64,000 nucleotides of DNA from Lysobacteraceae bacterium SCN 69-320 (GCA_001725155.1 MEFP01000010.1:87163-151162); one strand, 5' to 3'; positions 42,822 through 52,725 are shown, numbered from the stretch's first letter. Notes: generated from the letters alone by a model not told the origin. Program-made: numbers and translations.

Positions 42822-43178
42822 ATGACGGCAAAAGTATACGGATTGGAAAAGTGCGACACCTGCAAGAAGGCGCGCAACTGGCTGCAGCGGCATTCGATCG
42901 CGCACGACTTCGTCGACTATCGCGAGCAGCGCATACCGGCCGAGACCCTGAAGGCCTGGGCCGTCGCGGTCGGCGGCTGGGAAAAGCTCGTCAACCGCGC
43001 ATCGGCGACGTGGCGCAGCCTGCCCGAAGCGCGCAAGACGCCCGAGAGCGCGCCGGAATGGACCCTGCTGATCAAGGAGCATCCGGCCATCGTGCGCCGG
43101 CCCGTGCTGGTGACCGACGACGGTCAGGTCAGCGTCGGGTTCAACGACAAGCTGTTCGCGCAGCGTTTCGCCGGCTGA
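42822..43178 (+). CDS. ArsC/Spx-family thioredoxin-fold protein
   Basis: A 118-residue protein with an N-terminal CxxC ([15 protein letters not shown]), [23 protein letters not shown], a cis-Pro region [11 protein letters not shown] and a closing VGFNDKLF. It belongs to the YffB/ArsC-like group, commonly encoded between dapD and dapE. Despite the family name, a role in arsenate reduction is not established for this subgroup; a thiol-dependent regulatory role is possible. One base separates it from the dapD stop. Confidence 0.9.
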   Translation: MTAKVYGLEKCDTCKKARNWLQRHSIAHDFVDYREQRIPAETLKAWAVAVGGWEKLVNRASATWRSLPEARKTPESAPEWTLLIKEHPAIVRRPVLVTDDGQVSVGFNDKLFAQRFAG

Positions 43179-43179
43179 C

Positions 43180-44313
43180 ATGGACGACGTGCTCGAGCTG
43201 ACCGGTGAACTGATCCGGCGCGCGTCGGTCACGCCCGACGACGCCGGCTGCCAGGCGCTGATCGCGCAGCGCCTGCAGCGCGCGGGCTTTCGCATCGAGT
43301 CGCTGCGCTGCGGCGAGGTCGACAACCTCTGGGCCGTGCACGGCGAGGACGGACCGACCCTGGCGTTCCTCGGCCATACCGATGTCGTACCGAGCGGTCC
43401 GGCCGCGCAGTGGCAGACGCCGCCGTTCGAACCGGTCCTGCGCGACGGACGGCTGTACGGCCGTGGCGCGGCCGACATGAAGGGCTCGGTCGCGGCGTTC
43501 GTGCTCGCGCTCGAAACCTTCGTCGCGCGCCATCCGCAGCATGCGGGCCGGATCGCGCTGCTGCTGACCAGCGACGAGGAAGGCGCGGCGCGCGACGGCG
43601 TGCGCAAGGTCGCCGAGACCTTCCGCGCGCGCGGCGAGCGGCTGGACTGGTGCGTGGTCGGCGAGCCTTCGTCGAGCGCGCGGCTCGGCGACGTGATCCG
43701 CGTCGGCCGGCGCGGCTCGTTGTCGGGCTATCTGAGCGTGCACGGCGTGCAGGGCCACGTCGCCTATCCGGAGAAGGCGCGCAATCCGATCCATGCGTTC
43801 GCGCCGGCGCTGGCCGAGCTGGCCGCGACGCGCTGGGACGACGGCAATGCGGATTTCCCGCCGACCTCGTTCCAGGTCTCCAACATCACGGCGGGTACCG
43901 GCGCGAACAACGTGATACCGGGCACCCTTGAAGCCGCGTTCAATTTCCGCTTCAGCACGCAGAGCAGCGCCGAATCGCTGCGCGAACGCGCCGAAGCGGT
44001 GCTGCGCCGTCATGGCCTGGAATTCAGCCTGCGCTGGGATCTGTCCGGCGAACCGTTCCTGACCCGCGGCGGCCCCCTGCGCGAGCAGACCATCGCGGCG
44101 ATCGCCGAGGTCTGCGGCATCGCGGCGCAAGCGAGCACCGGCGGCGGCACGTCCGACGGCCGCTTCATCGCGCCGCTGGGCGCCGACGTGGTCGAACTCG
44201 GTCCGGTCAACGCGACGATTCACCAGATCGACGAGCACGTCGCCGTCGCCGACCTGCAGCGCCTGCCGGCGTTGTATCTGGCCATCGCCGAGCGGCTGCT
44301 CGCACGTGGCTGA
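43180..44313 (+). CDS. dapE: Succinyl-diaminopimelate desuccinylase
   Basis: A 377-residue dizinc M20 hydrolase of lysine and cell-wall precursor synthesis. It has [13 protein letters not shown] (His ligand), [16 protein letters not shown] (bridging Asp), [13 protein letters not shown] (catalytic Glu), the dimerisation lid, and [20 protein letters not shown] with TIHQIDEHV supplying the last His. Its stop overlaps the next gene by eight bases, so the downstream exported-protein gene may be translationally coupled. Confidence 0.98.
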   Translation: MDDVLELTGELIRRASVTPDDAGCQALIAQRLQRAGFRIESLRCGEVDNLWAVHGEDGPTLAFLGHTDVVPSGPAAQWQTPPFEPVLRDGRLYGRGAADMKGSVAAFVLALETFVARHPQHAGRIALLLTSDEEGAARDGVRKVAETFRARGERLDWCVVGEPSSSARLGDVIRVGRRGSLSGYLSVHGVQGHVAYPEKARNPIHAFAPALAELAATRWDDGNADFPPTSFQVSNITAGTGANNVIPGTLEAAFNFRFSTQSSAESLRERAEAVLRRHGLEFSLRWDLSGEPFLTRGGPLREQTIAAIAEVCGIAAQASTGGGTSDGRFIAPLGADVVELGPVNATIHQIDEHVAVADLQRLPALYLAIAERLLARG

Positions 44314-46246
44314 GCGGCGTCCACTGCAACGCGCCGCGGCGGTGCTCGTCGCGGGTCTCGGCATCGCCGCGGCTGCAGCGGCGGAAAGCGACGCCGCCGG
44401 CACGACCCTGTGGTTCAACCAGGGCGCGCTTGCGCCGCTGGGCCTGCGCCTGGACACCGACTGCGGCGGCTGCGCCGATGCGGGCCTGCGCGCCGATTAT
44501 CGCGAGCTGCGCTTTGCCGTTGCGGCGGGCGCGGGTCTGCGCTGGCGCCGTGCGGCGGGCCGCTTCGAGGCGCTGCAGCCCGGCCGTCAGACCCATCGCG
44601 GCGGACCGCGCCTGCGCCTGGCTGATGGCAGTCTGCTGAACCTCGACGGTTTTGCGCTGCGTCAGCGCGGCGGCGCACGCGTCGCGCTGGATCTCGTCGA
44701 TGGGCAGGGCCGCGCCTGGTTCACTCTGGATCATGCGCATGTCTACGTCGACGAGGCCGGCGCGCTGTCCCTGCGGCACATGGATCTGCGCGTCGGCGCA
44801 GCACTCGCACAGCGGCTCGCGCGGCCCGAGACGGACGGGCTGCTGGTCGGCGGCGCGCAGAGCGATGCGCTCGCCGCGGCGGCCGACGTCGTCGCGCCGA
44901 CCAAGCAGAGCGCGCAATGTGCTGCGGTCTGGCCCGGTGCGAGTGCCCAGGCCGACGTGCAGATGCTGCGTCTCGCACAGAACTGGGAACTGCGCCAGCC
45001 CGACGGCGTCAACGCCTACCGCTGCGGCCGCAGCGACGGCTTCGGCGGACATAGCCGTATCTGTACGGCCGACAGCGACGACGGTCTCGTCGTGCTTGCG
45101 CCCGATGCGAGCCTGCGCAACGTCGGCACGGCCGCGGTGGCCTGGTATGCGAAGTTCTCGCCGCCGGCGCCGCCCTATGGCAACGACCAGCATCCGTTCC
45201 TGGTCTGGAATCTCTACCGCCTCGATGCCGACGGCCGCCTGCGCCAGCTCGGCGCGTCGGCGGCCAAGCACGCCTTCCATACGATCAACGCGGTCTGCGA
45301 CTGCGGCGACGGCAACGTGCTGTATCCGGGTTGCGAGGATACCTACGGCGGCTTCAGCAACGACTATCCGACGGCGCTGGCGCCGCGCAGCGAGATCGTG
45401 CCGTACGGCGCGCGCTGGGGGCGCTGCGGCTCGCTCTACGACAAGGACTGCGACGGCCAGCGCGATGCCGACGACGGCCTGCTGCCCGACGACGCGTTCC
45501 ACCCGGCCAAGCGTCTGGGCGTGGCCGAACGCGAGCTGCTGCCGGCGCGCCATCCGGGCGCGCGCTGGTTCGTCGAATACTGGTATCTCGTGCGTGACGA
45601 CGCCGAACCCTGGAACAACTTCGGCCTGATGCAGGTCACGCCGCAGAAGCGGCGCGGTCAGGGCAGCGATCCGGACGCTTACGCCTGGAGCTTCGAGGTT
45701 GCCGGTTTCCACAATGAGAGCATGGTGCAGCACTGGGCGGCGTCGCCGCCGGACGGCGCCTGGCAGCGCCGCGCAGTGGTGCAGACGGCGCAGGGCAGGG
45801 CGTTGCTGGTCACGCGCGTGACCGCGCGCAGCGATGGCCGTTACGCCTATGTCTACGAACTGTTCAACCTCGACCTGATGCTGGCGCGCACGCGGGGCGC
45901 CGAGCCGGATCTGCGCATCGAGGAAAACCGCGGCATCGAACGCTTCGCCGTGTTCGCCGACGCGCGGGCGCAGATCGACGCGATCGAGTTCGCCGGTGCC
46001 GCCGCCGACGCGGCGGCGTGGCCGGCGGCGCGCGATGCGCTGCGCGTGAACTGGACGCGCGGCGCCACGCAGCCGGCGCTGGACTGGGGTACGACGTTCC
46101 GTTTCGCCTTCGTCAGCGATCTCGCGCCGCGCGACAGCACGGCCCTGCTCGGCAGCGGCGCGGAATCCTGGACTGCAGCGACCCTCGCGCCGCGGCGCGA
46201 CTGGGAGCCGCCGCCACGGCGTGCGGTTCCGCCGTCCGGCAACTGA
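44306..46246 (+). CDS. Secreted protein of unknown function, QHP-NLYR-LGPRSEI family (paralogue A)
   Basis: A 646-residue exported protein starting at GTG 44306 inside the dapE end, with an Ala-rich signal peptide. Central motifs include [14 protein letters not shown], a KHAFHT segment, clustered Cys ([15 protein letters not shown]), [19 protein letters not shown] and [11 protein letters not shown], followed by [19 protein letters not shown]. The same motif order occurs in the 687-residue protein at 52749-54812, so the two are paralogues. The motif set recurs in uncharacterised exported proteins of other phyla. It ends [12 protein letters not shown] and lacks the FADGFE-like tail. Four or more Cys pairs suggest an oxidising compartment. 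Function unknown. Confidence 0.8.
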   Translation: MAERRPLQRAAAVLVAGLGIAAAAAAESDAAGTTLWFNQGALAPLGLRLDTDCGGCADAGLRADYRELRFAVAAGAGLRWRRAAGRFEALQPGRQTHRGGPRLRLADGSLLNLDGFALRQRGGARVALDLVDGQGRAWFTLDHAHVYVDEAGALSLRHMDLRVGAALAQRLARPETDGLLVGGAQSDALAAAADVVAPTKQSAQCAAVWPGASAQADVQMLRLAQNWELRQPDGVNAYRCGRSDGFGGHSRICTADSDDGLVVLAPDASLRNVGTAAVAWYAKFSPPAPPYGNDQHPFLVWNLYRLDADGRLRQLGASAAKHAFHTINAVCDCGDGNVLYPGCEDTYGGFSNDYPTALAPRSEIVPYGARWGRCGSLYDKDCDGQRDADDGLLPDDAFHPAKRLGVAERELLPARHPGARWFVEYWYLVRDDAEPWNNFGLMQVTPQKRRGQGSDPDAYAWSFEVAGFHNESMVQHWAASPPDGAWQRRAVVQTAQGRALLVTRVTARSDGRYAYVYELFNLDLMLARTRGAEPDLRIEENRGIERFAVFADARAQIDAIEFAGAAADAAAWPAARDALRVNWTRGATQPALDWGTTFRFAFVSDLAPRDSTALLGSGAESWTAATLAPRRDWEPPPRRAVPPSGN

Positions 46247-46886
46247 TGGGCTGCTGCGGCGCTGTCCCCATCCGTCGCCGTCGCCGGCATCCCGACACAT
46301 CCGCTGCCGCGCCGCACGGCGCCGGTTCGACCCCGTGCGGCCGGCCCGGCGCCGCGAAGCGCGGAGCCGGTCGCCGCGTCAGCCTCGGGCCGAGGCGGCC
46401 GACGCATCAGGGGCGCGGCATGCCGTGTTCGAAATGCACGCAGTCGGCGTAGCCGAACCATGCGTTGTCCCGTTCCTGGATCTTCTCGGCGCACAGGGCG
46501 CCGGTGAAATCGCCGGGCGCGGCCGAGCACCCGATGTCGGCGCGCAGGCCGGGGACGACGCAGTGATCCCGCTCGCTGCTGCATCGGGCAGCCTGGACGG
46601 TGGTACAGGCGCCGGCCCGCAGGGCCAGGGCGCGCAGGACGGAAGAAAGCGCTTTGCGGTGCGACAGTACGGTCTCGTCCGGCAGCCGCGCGGCAGTGTG
46701 GATCGCGGCCGCACCGGCGCCATTGCGCGGTCCGGGCGCTGTCGCGGCCGCGATCGGTGGACAAGGCCGCCGCGCGGTCAACGATGACTTTCGTCGGGCT
46801 TACGCCGTCACGGCATAAGCTGTGCTACTTTCCGGGGCTGGATGCGTGGGATCAGGGAGCATTCAGTATTGGCCGGGGGTGTACGG
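46247..46886. other. 640-bp gap before the cytochrome genes
   Basis: It separates paralogue A from the first cytochrome gene and probably contains the promoter for the cytochrome genes (the stretch 46785-46835 is the least GC-rich). The only coding hint is a minus-strand frame at 46407-46781, listed separately. I see no repeats or RNA gene. Confidence 0.45.
46407..46781 (-). CDS. Doubtful small Cys-rich open frame
   Basis: A possible 124-residue protein with a Cys-rich end (ARCSSERDHC, DIGCSAAPG, GALCAEKIQE, YADCVHFEHG) unlike the usual Arg/Ala noise of antisense frames. However, the third codon positions over its second half are only about half G or C, far below neighbouring genes. Its start would be TTG, and no clear signal peptide or ribosome site is visible. 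It may be a decayed or foreign gene, or not coding at all. Confidence 0.25.
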   Translation of the reverse strand: MTARRPCPPIAAATAPGPRNGAGAAAIHTAARLPDETVLSHRKALSSVLRALALRAGACTTVQAARCSSERDHCVVPGLRADIGCSAAPGDFTGALCAEKIQERDNAWFGYADCVHFEHGMPRP

Positions 46887-48788
46887 ATGGGGTGGTTGTG
46901 TGACGCGGCGCGGGCACTGGGGGCAGTCGTCCCGGCGTTGGCATTGGCGGTCGGCCTGCTGGCCGCACCCGCGGCGCGGGCATTGGACCTGACGCCGCAC
47001 GGCACCCAGCCCCAGTTGCAGACGCCGCTGGAATCCACCAGCAATTGCGTCGGCTGCCATCGCGGCTACAACGCGACGCAGAGCCAGTTCCTGCCGCACA
47101 GCACCTGGGGCGGTTCGATGATGGCCAATGCCACGCGCGATCCGCTGTTCTGGGCCGCGCTGGACGTGGCCAACAAGGATTTTCCGGGGGCGGGCGACTT
47201 CTGCCTGCGCTGCCATACGCCCAGCGGATGGCTCGGCGGCCGCGTGCTCAAGAAGGGCAACGGCACGAACCAGCCGGCCAGCGGCGCCTCGGGCTGCCAG
47301 CTGACCGGCGACTACAACGACGACGACGGCTACGACAACGACTACGGCGGCGTCAGCTGCCACTACTGCCATCGCGTGATGCCGGGCGGCCCGCAGGGCC
47401 AGCCGCTCGCGATCGGCAACGCCAACGCCTGGATCGACGACGCCGGCACCTGCATCACCTCCACCGGCTACGAATACGGCGGCGCCTGCCGCCGCGGTCC
47501 CTATCACTACGTCAACGACGGCCGCGAGCCGCCGCACGGCTGGATCCAGTCGCCGCTGCATTCGAGCTCGGCGCTCTGCGGCAGCTGCCACGACGTGTCC
47601 ACGCCGGACACCGACCAGGGCCCGCTGAAGACCCTCGTGCTGGAGAACGGCACGGTCACGACGCGGCCGTTTCCGATCGAGCGCACCTACAGCGAATGGC
47701 AGCGCAGCCTGTTCGCCGACCTGATCTTCCGCGACGGACTGCAGACGGCGCCGTCGGGACAGCCCGCGCTGGCCAAGGCGCAGCAGTGCCAGAACTGTCA
47801 CATGCCGAACTCGGCCGATCCGCTGGCCCAGGCCTGTACGCTGAACGAGGAAGGCTCGCGCACCGGCGACCTGCGCACGCATACCTTCGTCGGCGCCAAT
47901 ACCTGGATCCCGGCCATCATCAAGGCGCTGTACGGCAGCGAAGGCGGCTTCAACCGCCCGGCCGACTACGACCGCACCGTGGCCTGGGCGCGCGCCATGC
48001 TGCAGAGCAGCGCGACGGTCGCGACGACGGTCACGGCGTATACCGCGCCGACTGCGGGCACGGCCGGCAGCATCACGTTCCGCGTGCGCACGACCAACCT
48101 CGGCGGCCACAAGCTGCCGACCGGCTATGGCGAAGGCCGCCGCATGTGGCTCAACGTCAAGCTGTTCAGCGCCGGCAATGGGCTGGTCAGCGAGAGCGGC
48201 GCGTTCGATGCGGCCACCGGCGTGCTGACCGAGGACAGCCAGATCAAGATCTACGAAGTGCTGCAGGGCATCTGGGACGCGACGATGCCGGGCGCCTGCC
48301 GCACCGAGTCGGGCGGCCAGAAGCATTTCCACTTCGTGCTCAACAACTGTGTGGCCAAGGACAACCGCATTCCGCCGCTGGGTTTCCATCCGCGCACGGC
48401 GGACGATCCGAACGGCGACGACGTGCGCCCGGTCAACTACACCTATCCGGAAACCGCGCCGGGCTCGGGTACGCTGGTGAACTACGACGACACCACGTAC
48501 ACCTTCGTGCTGCCGGCCGGCACGCCGACGCCGCTGCGCATCGAGGCCAACCTGCGCCACCAGATCGCGAGCAAGGACTACATCGAGTTCCTGCGCAATC
48601 AGGCGATCAGCGCGCCGGCGATTCCGGCCGAGAACACGCTCTGCGCCGGCGGCCCGGGGAGGCCGTTCACGGTAGGACCGCAGTCGCAGTCGCGCGGGGA
48701 GTTTCTCTATACCTTGTGGAACGATCCTGCTTACGGCAAGTCGCCGCCGGAAACGGCCGCGACTTCGACGGTGATGGCGGGCAACTGA
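46887..48788 (+). CDS. Pentaheme c-type cytochrome (copy 1)
   Basis: A 633-residue exported protein with five CxxCH haem sites: CVGCH (54-58), CLRCH (106-110), CHYCH (158-162), CGSCH (231-235) and CQNCH (301-305). A signal peptide ends AARA, and the mature protein opens LDLTPHGTQP. After residue about 380 a haem-free beta domain begins, with GGHKLPTGYGEGRRMWLNVK, FHFVLNNCVAKDNRIPPLGF and a closing QSRGEFLYTLWNDPAYGKSPP. ATG 46887 is preferred because the signal peptide then has normal length; ATG 46842 is an alternative. It is about twice the length of simple tetraheme cytochromes. Likely periplasmic or outer-surface electron transfer; the partner is unknown. Confidence 0.9.
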   Translation: MGWLCDAARALGAVVPALALAVGLLAAPAARALDLTPHGTQPQLQTPLESTSNCVGCHRGYNATQSQFLPHSTWGGSMMANATRDPLFWAALDVANKDFPGAGDFCLRCHTPSGWLGGRVLKKGNGTNQPASGASGCQLTGDYNDDDGYDNDYGGVSCHYCHRVMPGGPQGQPLAIGNANAWIDDAGTCITSTGYEYGGACRRGPYHYVNDGREPPHGWIQSPLHSSSALCGSCHDVSTPDTDQGPLKTLVLENGTVTTRPFPIERTYSEWQRSLFADLIFRDGLQTAPSGQPALAKAQQCQNCHMPNSADPLAQACTLNEEGSRTGDLRTHTFVGANTWIPAIIKALYGSEGGFNRPADYDRTVAWARAMLQSSATVATTVTAYTAPTAGTAGSITFRVRTTNLGGHKLPTGYGEGRRMWLNVKLFSAGNGLVSESGAFDAATGVLTEDSQIKIYEVLQGIWDATMPGACRTESGGQKHFHFVLNNCVAKDNRIPPLGFHPRTADDPNGDDVRPVNYTYPETAPGSGTLVNYDDTTYTFVLPAGTPTPLRIEANLRHQIASKDYIEFLRNQAISAPAIPAENTLCAGGPGRPFTVGPQSQSRGEFLYTLWNDPAYGKSPPETAATSTVMAGN

Positions 48789-48793
48789 ACTGG

Positions 48794-48815
48794 CGGCGGC
48801 CGTTGCAGGCCGCCG
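48794..48815 (+). terminator. Hairpin between the two cytochrome genes
   Basis: An 8-bp perfect GC stem (48794-48801 with 48808-48815), a six-base loop and a short TTT. It may attenuate transcription or stabilise the upstream mRNA rather than fully terminate. Confidence 0.4.
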
Positions 48816-48886
48816 TTTCCATGCGAACAGAAAGTGCAGGATGCGCTTTTCAGGACCGGCGACGGACGCCGACCGGCGGGGGGAGC

Positions 48887-50755
48887 GTGACGGCACGATT
48901 CATCGAGCGGATTCGCAAGGCGGCAGCGTATGGGCTGCTGGTGCCGGGGCTGCTCGGCGCCGGCGTGGCGGCGGCGGTCGACTACACGCCGCATGGCACC
49001 CAGCCCGGCCTGGCCTGGAACATCCAGCCCGCCGACGCCTGCGAAGGCTGTCATCGCGGCTTCGCGCCCGCCGACGGTCCGCTGCTGCCGTACAACACCT
49101 GGTCCGGCTCGATGAAGGCGAACGCCGCGCGCGACCCGCTGTTCTGGGCCGCGCTGGACGTGGCCAACCGCGATCTGCCGGGTTCCGGCGACTACTGCCT
49201 GCGCTGCCATTCGCCGACGGCCTGGTTCGAAGGCCGCGTCAGCAAGACCGGCACACCGGGGCAGACCGTCAACGGCGAGAACGGCTGTCTGCTGCAGGGC
49301 AACTACGCCTTGCCCGACACCAAGGGCAACGACTACGGCGGCATCAACTGCCAGTACTGCCATCGCATGATGCCGACCGGTCCGGCCGGACAGACCACGG
49401 CCATCGGCAGCGCGCGGATCTGGCTCGACGACGCGACCGAGTGCACGAATCCCGACGGCAGCGTCTACGGTGGTCCGTGCCGGCGCGGTCCTTACCGCTA
49501 TGCGGCCGGCGACCCGCTGGAACCGCCGCATGGCTGGGTGCCTTCGCCGTTCCATGCAGCCGGCGAGATCTGCGGCAGCTGCCACAACGTCGATGCGGCC
49601 GAAACGGCCGCCGGCCCGGTCAAGACGCTGATCCTCAACGACGGCACCGATACGGGTCTGACGTTCCCGGTCGAACGCACGTATTCGGAATGGTTGCGCA
49701 GCGACTTCGCCGACGTGATCTTCCGCGACCGCATCGGCGACGCGGCGGCGCAGCAGCCGGCGCTCGCGCGCGGCGAGACCTGCCAGGACTGTCACATGCG
49801 CAACTCGTCCTCGCCGGATGCGCGCGCCTGCGTCAACAACCCGACCGGTTCGCGCCAGGGCAACCTGTCGGTGCACGAATTCGTCGGCGCCAACACCTGG
49901 GTGCCCAAGCTGCTGAAGGCGAAGTACGGTGCGCCCGGCCAGCTCGACCGCGAAGAAGCGTTCGACCGAACGATCCTCTGGGCCAAGGAAATGCTCATGG
50001 ACCGCAGCGCGCTCGTGGCGGTCACCCTGGATCCCTACAGCGCCGGCCAGGCCAACCTCGTGGCCAAGGTCAAGGTGACCAACCTCAGCGGCCACAAGCT
50101 GCCGACCGGCTACGGCGAGGGCCGCCGCATGTGGCTCAACGTGGTCGCGCGCGATGCGGCGAACCAGATCGTGTTCCAGAGCGGCGCCTACGACGCGGCC
50201 ACGGCGCAGCTGACCGAGGACGCGCAGGTCCGCGTCTACGAGGTGCTGCAGGGCATCTGGGACAGCGCCAGCGGCAGCTGCAAGATCGCCGACGCGCTGG
50301 GCCGCAAGCAGTTCCATTTCGTGCTCAACAACTGCGTCGCCAAGGACAACCGCATTCCGCCGCTGGGTTTCCGCGGCGGCAGCGATCCGACCCTGCGTCC
50401 GGTCGGCATCACCTATCCGGCGGCGCCCGGCGTCGACCGGCTCGTCAACTACGACGTGGCCAGCTACACGATTCCGGTGCCGGCCGGCACCGCGCTGCCG
50501 ATCACGGTCACGGCGACCCTGAAGTACCAGACCGCGAGCCGCGACTACATCGAGTTCCTGCAGCGCGAGGCCGCGGTCGGCAGCATTCCGGCCGAGAACA
50601 CCTTGTGCTCGGCCAATCCGGAACGGCCTTTCGACGTCGGCCCGCAGAGCCTGAGCCGCGGCGAATTCCTCTACCAGCTCTGGAATGATCCTGCCCTCGG
50701 CAAATCGCCGCCCGAGGACATGCGCAGTGCGGCGGCGAACACGGGAACCCGCTGA
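48887..50755 (+). CDS. Pentaheme c-type cytochrome (copy 2)
   Basis: A 622-residue tandem paralogue of the preceding cytochrome, collinear throughout. Haem sites are CEGCH (52-56), CLRCH (104-108), CQYCH (155-159), CGSCH (229-233) and CQDCH (299-303). The mature protein opens VDYTPHGTQPG and has SGHKLPTGYGEGRRMWLNVV and SLSRGEFLYQLWNDPALGKSPP at the matching places. The start is uncertain: GTG 48887 gives a clean signal peptide but its GGGAG is very close; ATG 48821 gives a longer leader. The next gene starts within its stop codon (TGATG). Confidence 0.9.
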   Translation: MTARFIERIRKAAAYGLLVPGLLGAGVAAAVDYTPHGTQPGLAWNIQPADACEGCHRGFAPADGPLLPYNTWSGSMKANAARDPLFWAALDVANRDLPGSGDYCLRCHSPTAWFEGRVSKTGTPGQTVNGENGCLLQGNYALPDTKGNDYGGINCQYCHRMMPTGPAGQTTAIGSARIWLDDATECTNPDGSVYGGPCRRGPYRYAAGDPLEPPHGWVPSPFHAAGEICGSCHNVDAAETAAGPVKTLILNDGTDTGLTFPVERTYSEWLRSDFADVIFRDRIGDAAAQQPALARGETCQDCHMRNSSSPDARACVNNPTGSRQGNLSVHEFVGANTWVPKLLKAKYGAPGQLDREEAFDRTILWAKEMLMDRSALVAVTLDPYSAGQANLVAKVKVTNLSGHKLPTGYGEGRRMWLNVVARDAANQIVFQSGAYDAATAQLTEDAQVRVYEVLQGIWDSASGSCKIADALGRKQFHFVLNNCVAKDNRIPPLGFRGGSDPTLRPVGITYPAAPGVDRLVNYDVASYTIPVPAGTALPITVTATLKYQTASRDYIEFLQREAAVGSIPAENTLCSANPERPFDVGPQSLSRGEFLYQLWNDPALGKSPPEDMRSAAANTGTR

Positions 50756-51456
50756 TGTCCGAATCGAATTTCCACGTCTGCCGCGTCGCGGCGATCTCGC
50801 TGGCCGTTGCGCTGCTGGCGGCCTGCAGCAGTGCGCCGCCGCGTACCGGCGCGCCGGCCGCGGCCGTCACGACCGCGCCGGACAAGGCCGGCCCGGGCAA
50901 GACGGGTCCTGGCAAGCTGGGCACCCTGTCGGGCACGGCCGGCGTCACCGGGCCGCAGCTCAGCAGCGCGCGCGCCTCGGCCGACATCCAGCTGCCCGGC
51001 GTCCTCGTGATCCGCCGCTACGACGACGTGTTCAGCGACCAGGGCAAGAACCTGCCGGTCACCGTCGAATATGCCTGGGACTACACGCGCGGCGTCGGCA
51101 TCGAGCGCGTCTACACGCGCGACGGCCAGCCCTACAGCCAGCGTGACCTGCCGGGCCAGACCATGAATTTCACCGACACCGAGATCGAGCTGGCCTTCGC
51201 GCTCGCGCGCGAGGACGACGGTCTGCGCGCCGTGCTCAGCCAGCCCGATCTGCGCTTCTACGGCGGCTTCGCCTATCGCGACGTCAACGACGACGGCTGC
51301 GGCGAGGCCTCGCGCTGCGTGCACGTGATCGTCTCGGCCGGCGCCGACGGCGAGCGCGCGGTCGCCCACGCGATAGTCGATCTGCAGCAGCGCAAGGTCG
51401 TTCATCCGTTCTTCGGCCCCGACAATCCGGGACCGCTGTCGCAGGCACATCCGTGA
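50755..51456 (+). CDS. Lipoprotein resembling copper amine oxidase N-terminal domains
   Basis: A 233-residue protein with a lipobox LLAACSS and a Pro/Gly/Ala-rich linker to about residue 70. The C-terminal domain has FTDTEIELAFALAREDDGLR, LSQPDLRFYGGFAYRDV, RCVHVIVSAG and HAIVDLQQRKVVHPFF. This order (helix with EEI-like pattern, beta strands, closing VDL-x-x-x-x-VV) resembles the N2/N3 domains preceding the catalytic domain of copper amine oxidases. The resemblance is by eye and moderate. It overlaps the cytochrome stop (TGATG), and the next gene, a catalytic-domain-like protein, follows at once. Likely anchored in the outer membrane. Confidence 0.75.
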   Translation: MSESNFHVCRVAAISLAVALLAACSSAPPRTGAPAAAVTTAPDKAGPGKTGPGKLGTLSGTAGVTGPQLSSARASADIQLPGVLVIRRYDDVFSDQGKNLPVTVEYAWDYTRGVGIERVYTRDGQPYSQRDLPGQTMNFTDTEIELAFALAREDDGLRAVLSQPDLRFYGGFAYRDVNDDGCGEASRCVHVIVSAGADGERAVAHAIVDLQQRKVVHPFFGPDNPGPLSQAHP

Positions 51457-51482
51457 TTCCTCTTTTCCACAAAGGACAGTCC

Positions 51483-52673
51483 GTGAAGAAGTATCCTCTT
51501 GCGCGGGGCCTGGCCCTGCTGTTCCTCGCCGGCCTCAGCTTCGACCTGCTGGCCGCCCACCCGAACTGCGCCGTTTCCGGCGGCACCCTGCTGAAGTGGC
51601 CGGCGACCGGCACGCCGATCTGGGAAATGTGCTGGCTGCCGCCGAGCCAGAGCTCGGGCGTGCAGGGCTCGGGTCTGGAAGTGCGCGACGTGCACTACAA
51701 GGGCATCCTCGTCGCCAAGCGCTTCCATTCGCCGATCCTGTTCGCCGAATACCGCAACGGCGCCGGCGGCAACTGCTACCGCGACTGGAAGGACACCAAC
51801 GCGCGCTTCGCCGCGACGCCGTCCGTGCGCAACGTGCTCGGCGTGCCCGGCACCTTCCTCGCGACGACGACCTGCGACGTCTCCTCGTCCGCGACGACCT
51901 CCCACGGCACCTGCCCGTTCAACAACCTGTCGCCGAATCCGTTCGTCAACGCCGACTGCCTGAGCAGCGGCGTGGCGATCGAGGATCGCACCAACGCGGA
52001 AAATCCCGACGAGAGCTATGTGCTGCTGACCACGCAGTACTCGGCCAGCTGGTACCAGTACGCGAGCCGCTTCGCGTTCTACGCCAACGGCGACATCAAT
52101 CCGGAATTCGGCTACGGCAATTCCGACGGCACCTACAACACGGTGACCCACTGGCACCACAACTACTGGCGCCTGGACTTCGACATCGACGGCGCCGCGC
52201 ATGACCAGATCGCCGCCAACGGCGTGCTCAAGTCGACCGAGTTCACCGACACGCGCAGCCTGACCGGCGCCGGCGGCAGCCCGTCGTACTGGGACATCAC
52301 CGACGGCGTCACCGGCTTCGGCTATCGCATCGTCTCGGGCGCGAACGACTACACGCCGGCCAACGAATCCGGCCGCGGCTTCCACATGGTCGACGTGATC
52401 GGTTCGCACTTCATCAACAACGAATATTCCGACAAGGCGAACAACAGCCTCAGCGACTGCCAGATGGTCGCGACGAACATTGCCAACGGCGAAAACCTCG
52501 TCGATACCGACGTCGTCTTCTACTACACGGCGAGCGTGCGCGATTCGACCGCGAACAACTGGCCGACCTCGGGCAGCGGCGCGATTCCGCAGGACTCCAT
52601 GGTCTGCAAGAAGGTCGGACCGATGATCACGCCGATCGGCGACTGGCCGATCTTCCGCGACGACTTCGAATAA
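51483..52673 (+). CDS. Secreted copper amine oxidase catalytic-domain-like protein with IFRDDFE tail
   Basis: A 396-residue protein with a signal peptide (MKKYPLARGLALLFLAG). GTG 51483 follows AAAGGA by six bases. Two blocks align without gaps to copper amine oxidase catalytic domains: SGLEVRDVHYKGILVAKR, and HWHHNYWRLDFDIDG (family pattern HxHxxxxRLDxDIDG, the first two copper ligands, residues 223-225). The cofactor tyrosine position is Tyr191, but its surroundings are WYQY instead of NYD/E. The segment matching the third copper His (before the WP motif) reads VRDSTANNWP, with no His. It ends IFRDDFE. It may have lost amine oxidase activity or use another chemistry. About eight Cys suggest disulfides. 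Confidence 0.78.
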   Translation: MKKYPLARGLALLFLAGLSFDLLAAHPNCAVSGGTLLKWPATGTPIWEMCWLPPSQSSGVQGSGLEVRDVHYKGILVAKRFHSPILFAEYRNGAGGNCYRDWKDTNARFAATPSVRNVLGVPGTFLATTTCDVSSSATTSHGTCPFNNLSPNPFVNADCLSSGVAIEDRTNAENPDESYVLLTTQYSASWYQYASRFAFYANGDINPEFGYGNSDGTYNTVTHWHHNYWRLDFDIDGAAHDQIAANGVLKSTEFTDTRSLTGAGGSPSYWDITDGVTGFGYRIVSGANDYTPANESGRGFHMVDVIGSHFINNEYSDKANNSLSDCQMVATNIANGENLVDTDVVFYYTASVRDSTANNWPTSGSGAIPQDSMVCKKVGPMITPIGDWPIFRDDFE

Positions 52674-52703
52674 GCGCCGCGTCGCCGGCACGACCCTGCA
52701 TCG

Positions 52704-52725
52704 GCCCGCCGCGACAGCGGCGGGC
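52704..52725 (+). other. Intercistronic hairpin
   Basis: A perfect 9-bp GC stem with a GACA loop lies between the amine-oxidase-like gene and paralogue B. It has no T-run, so mRNA stabilisation or partial attenuation is more likely than full termination. Confidence 0.4.

Noticed and set aside
46221..46787. Plus-strand frame across the gap before the cytochromes
   Set aside because: It starts inside paralogue A in another frame, is low in complexity and has no recognisable domain.
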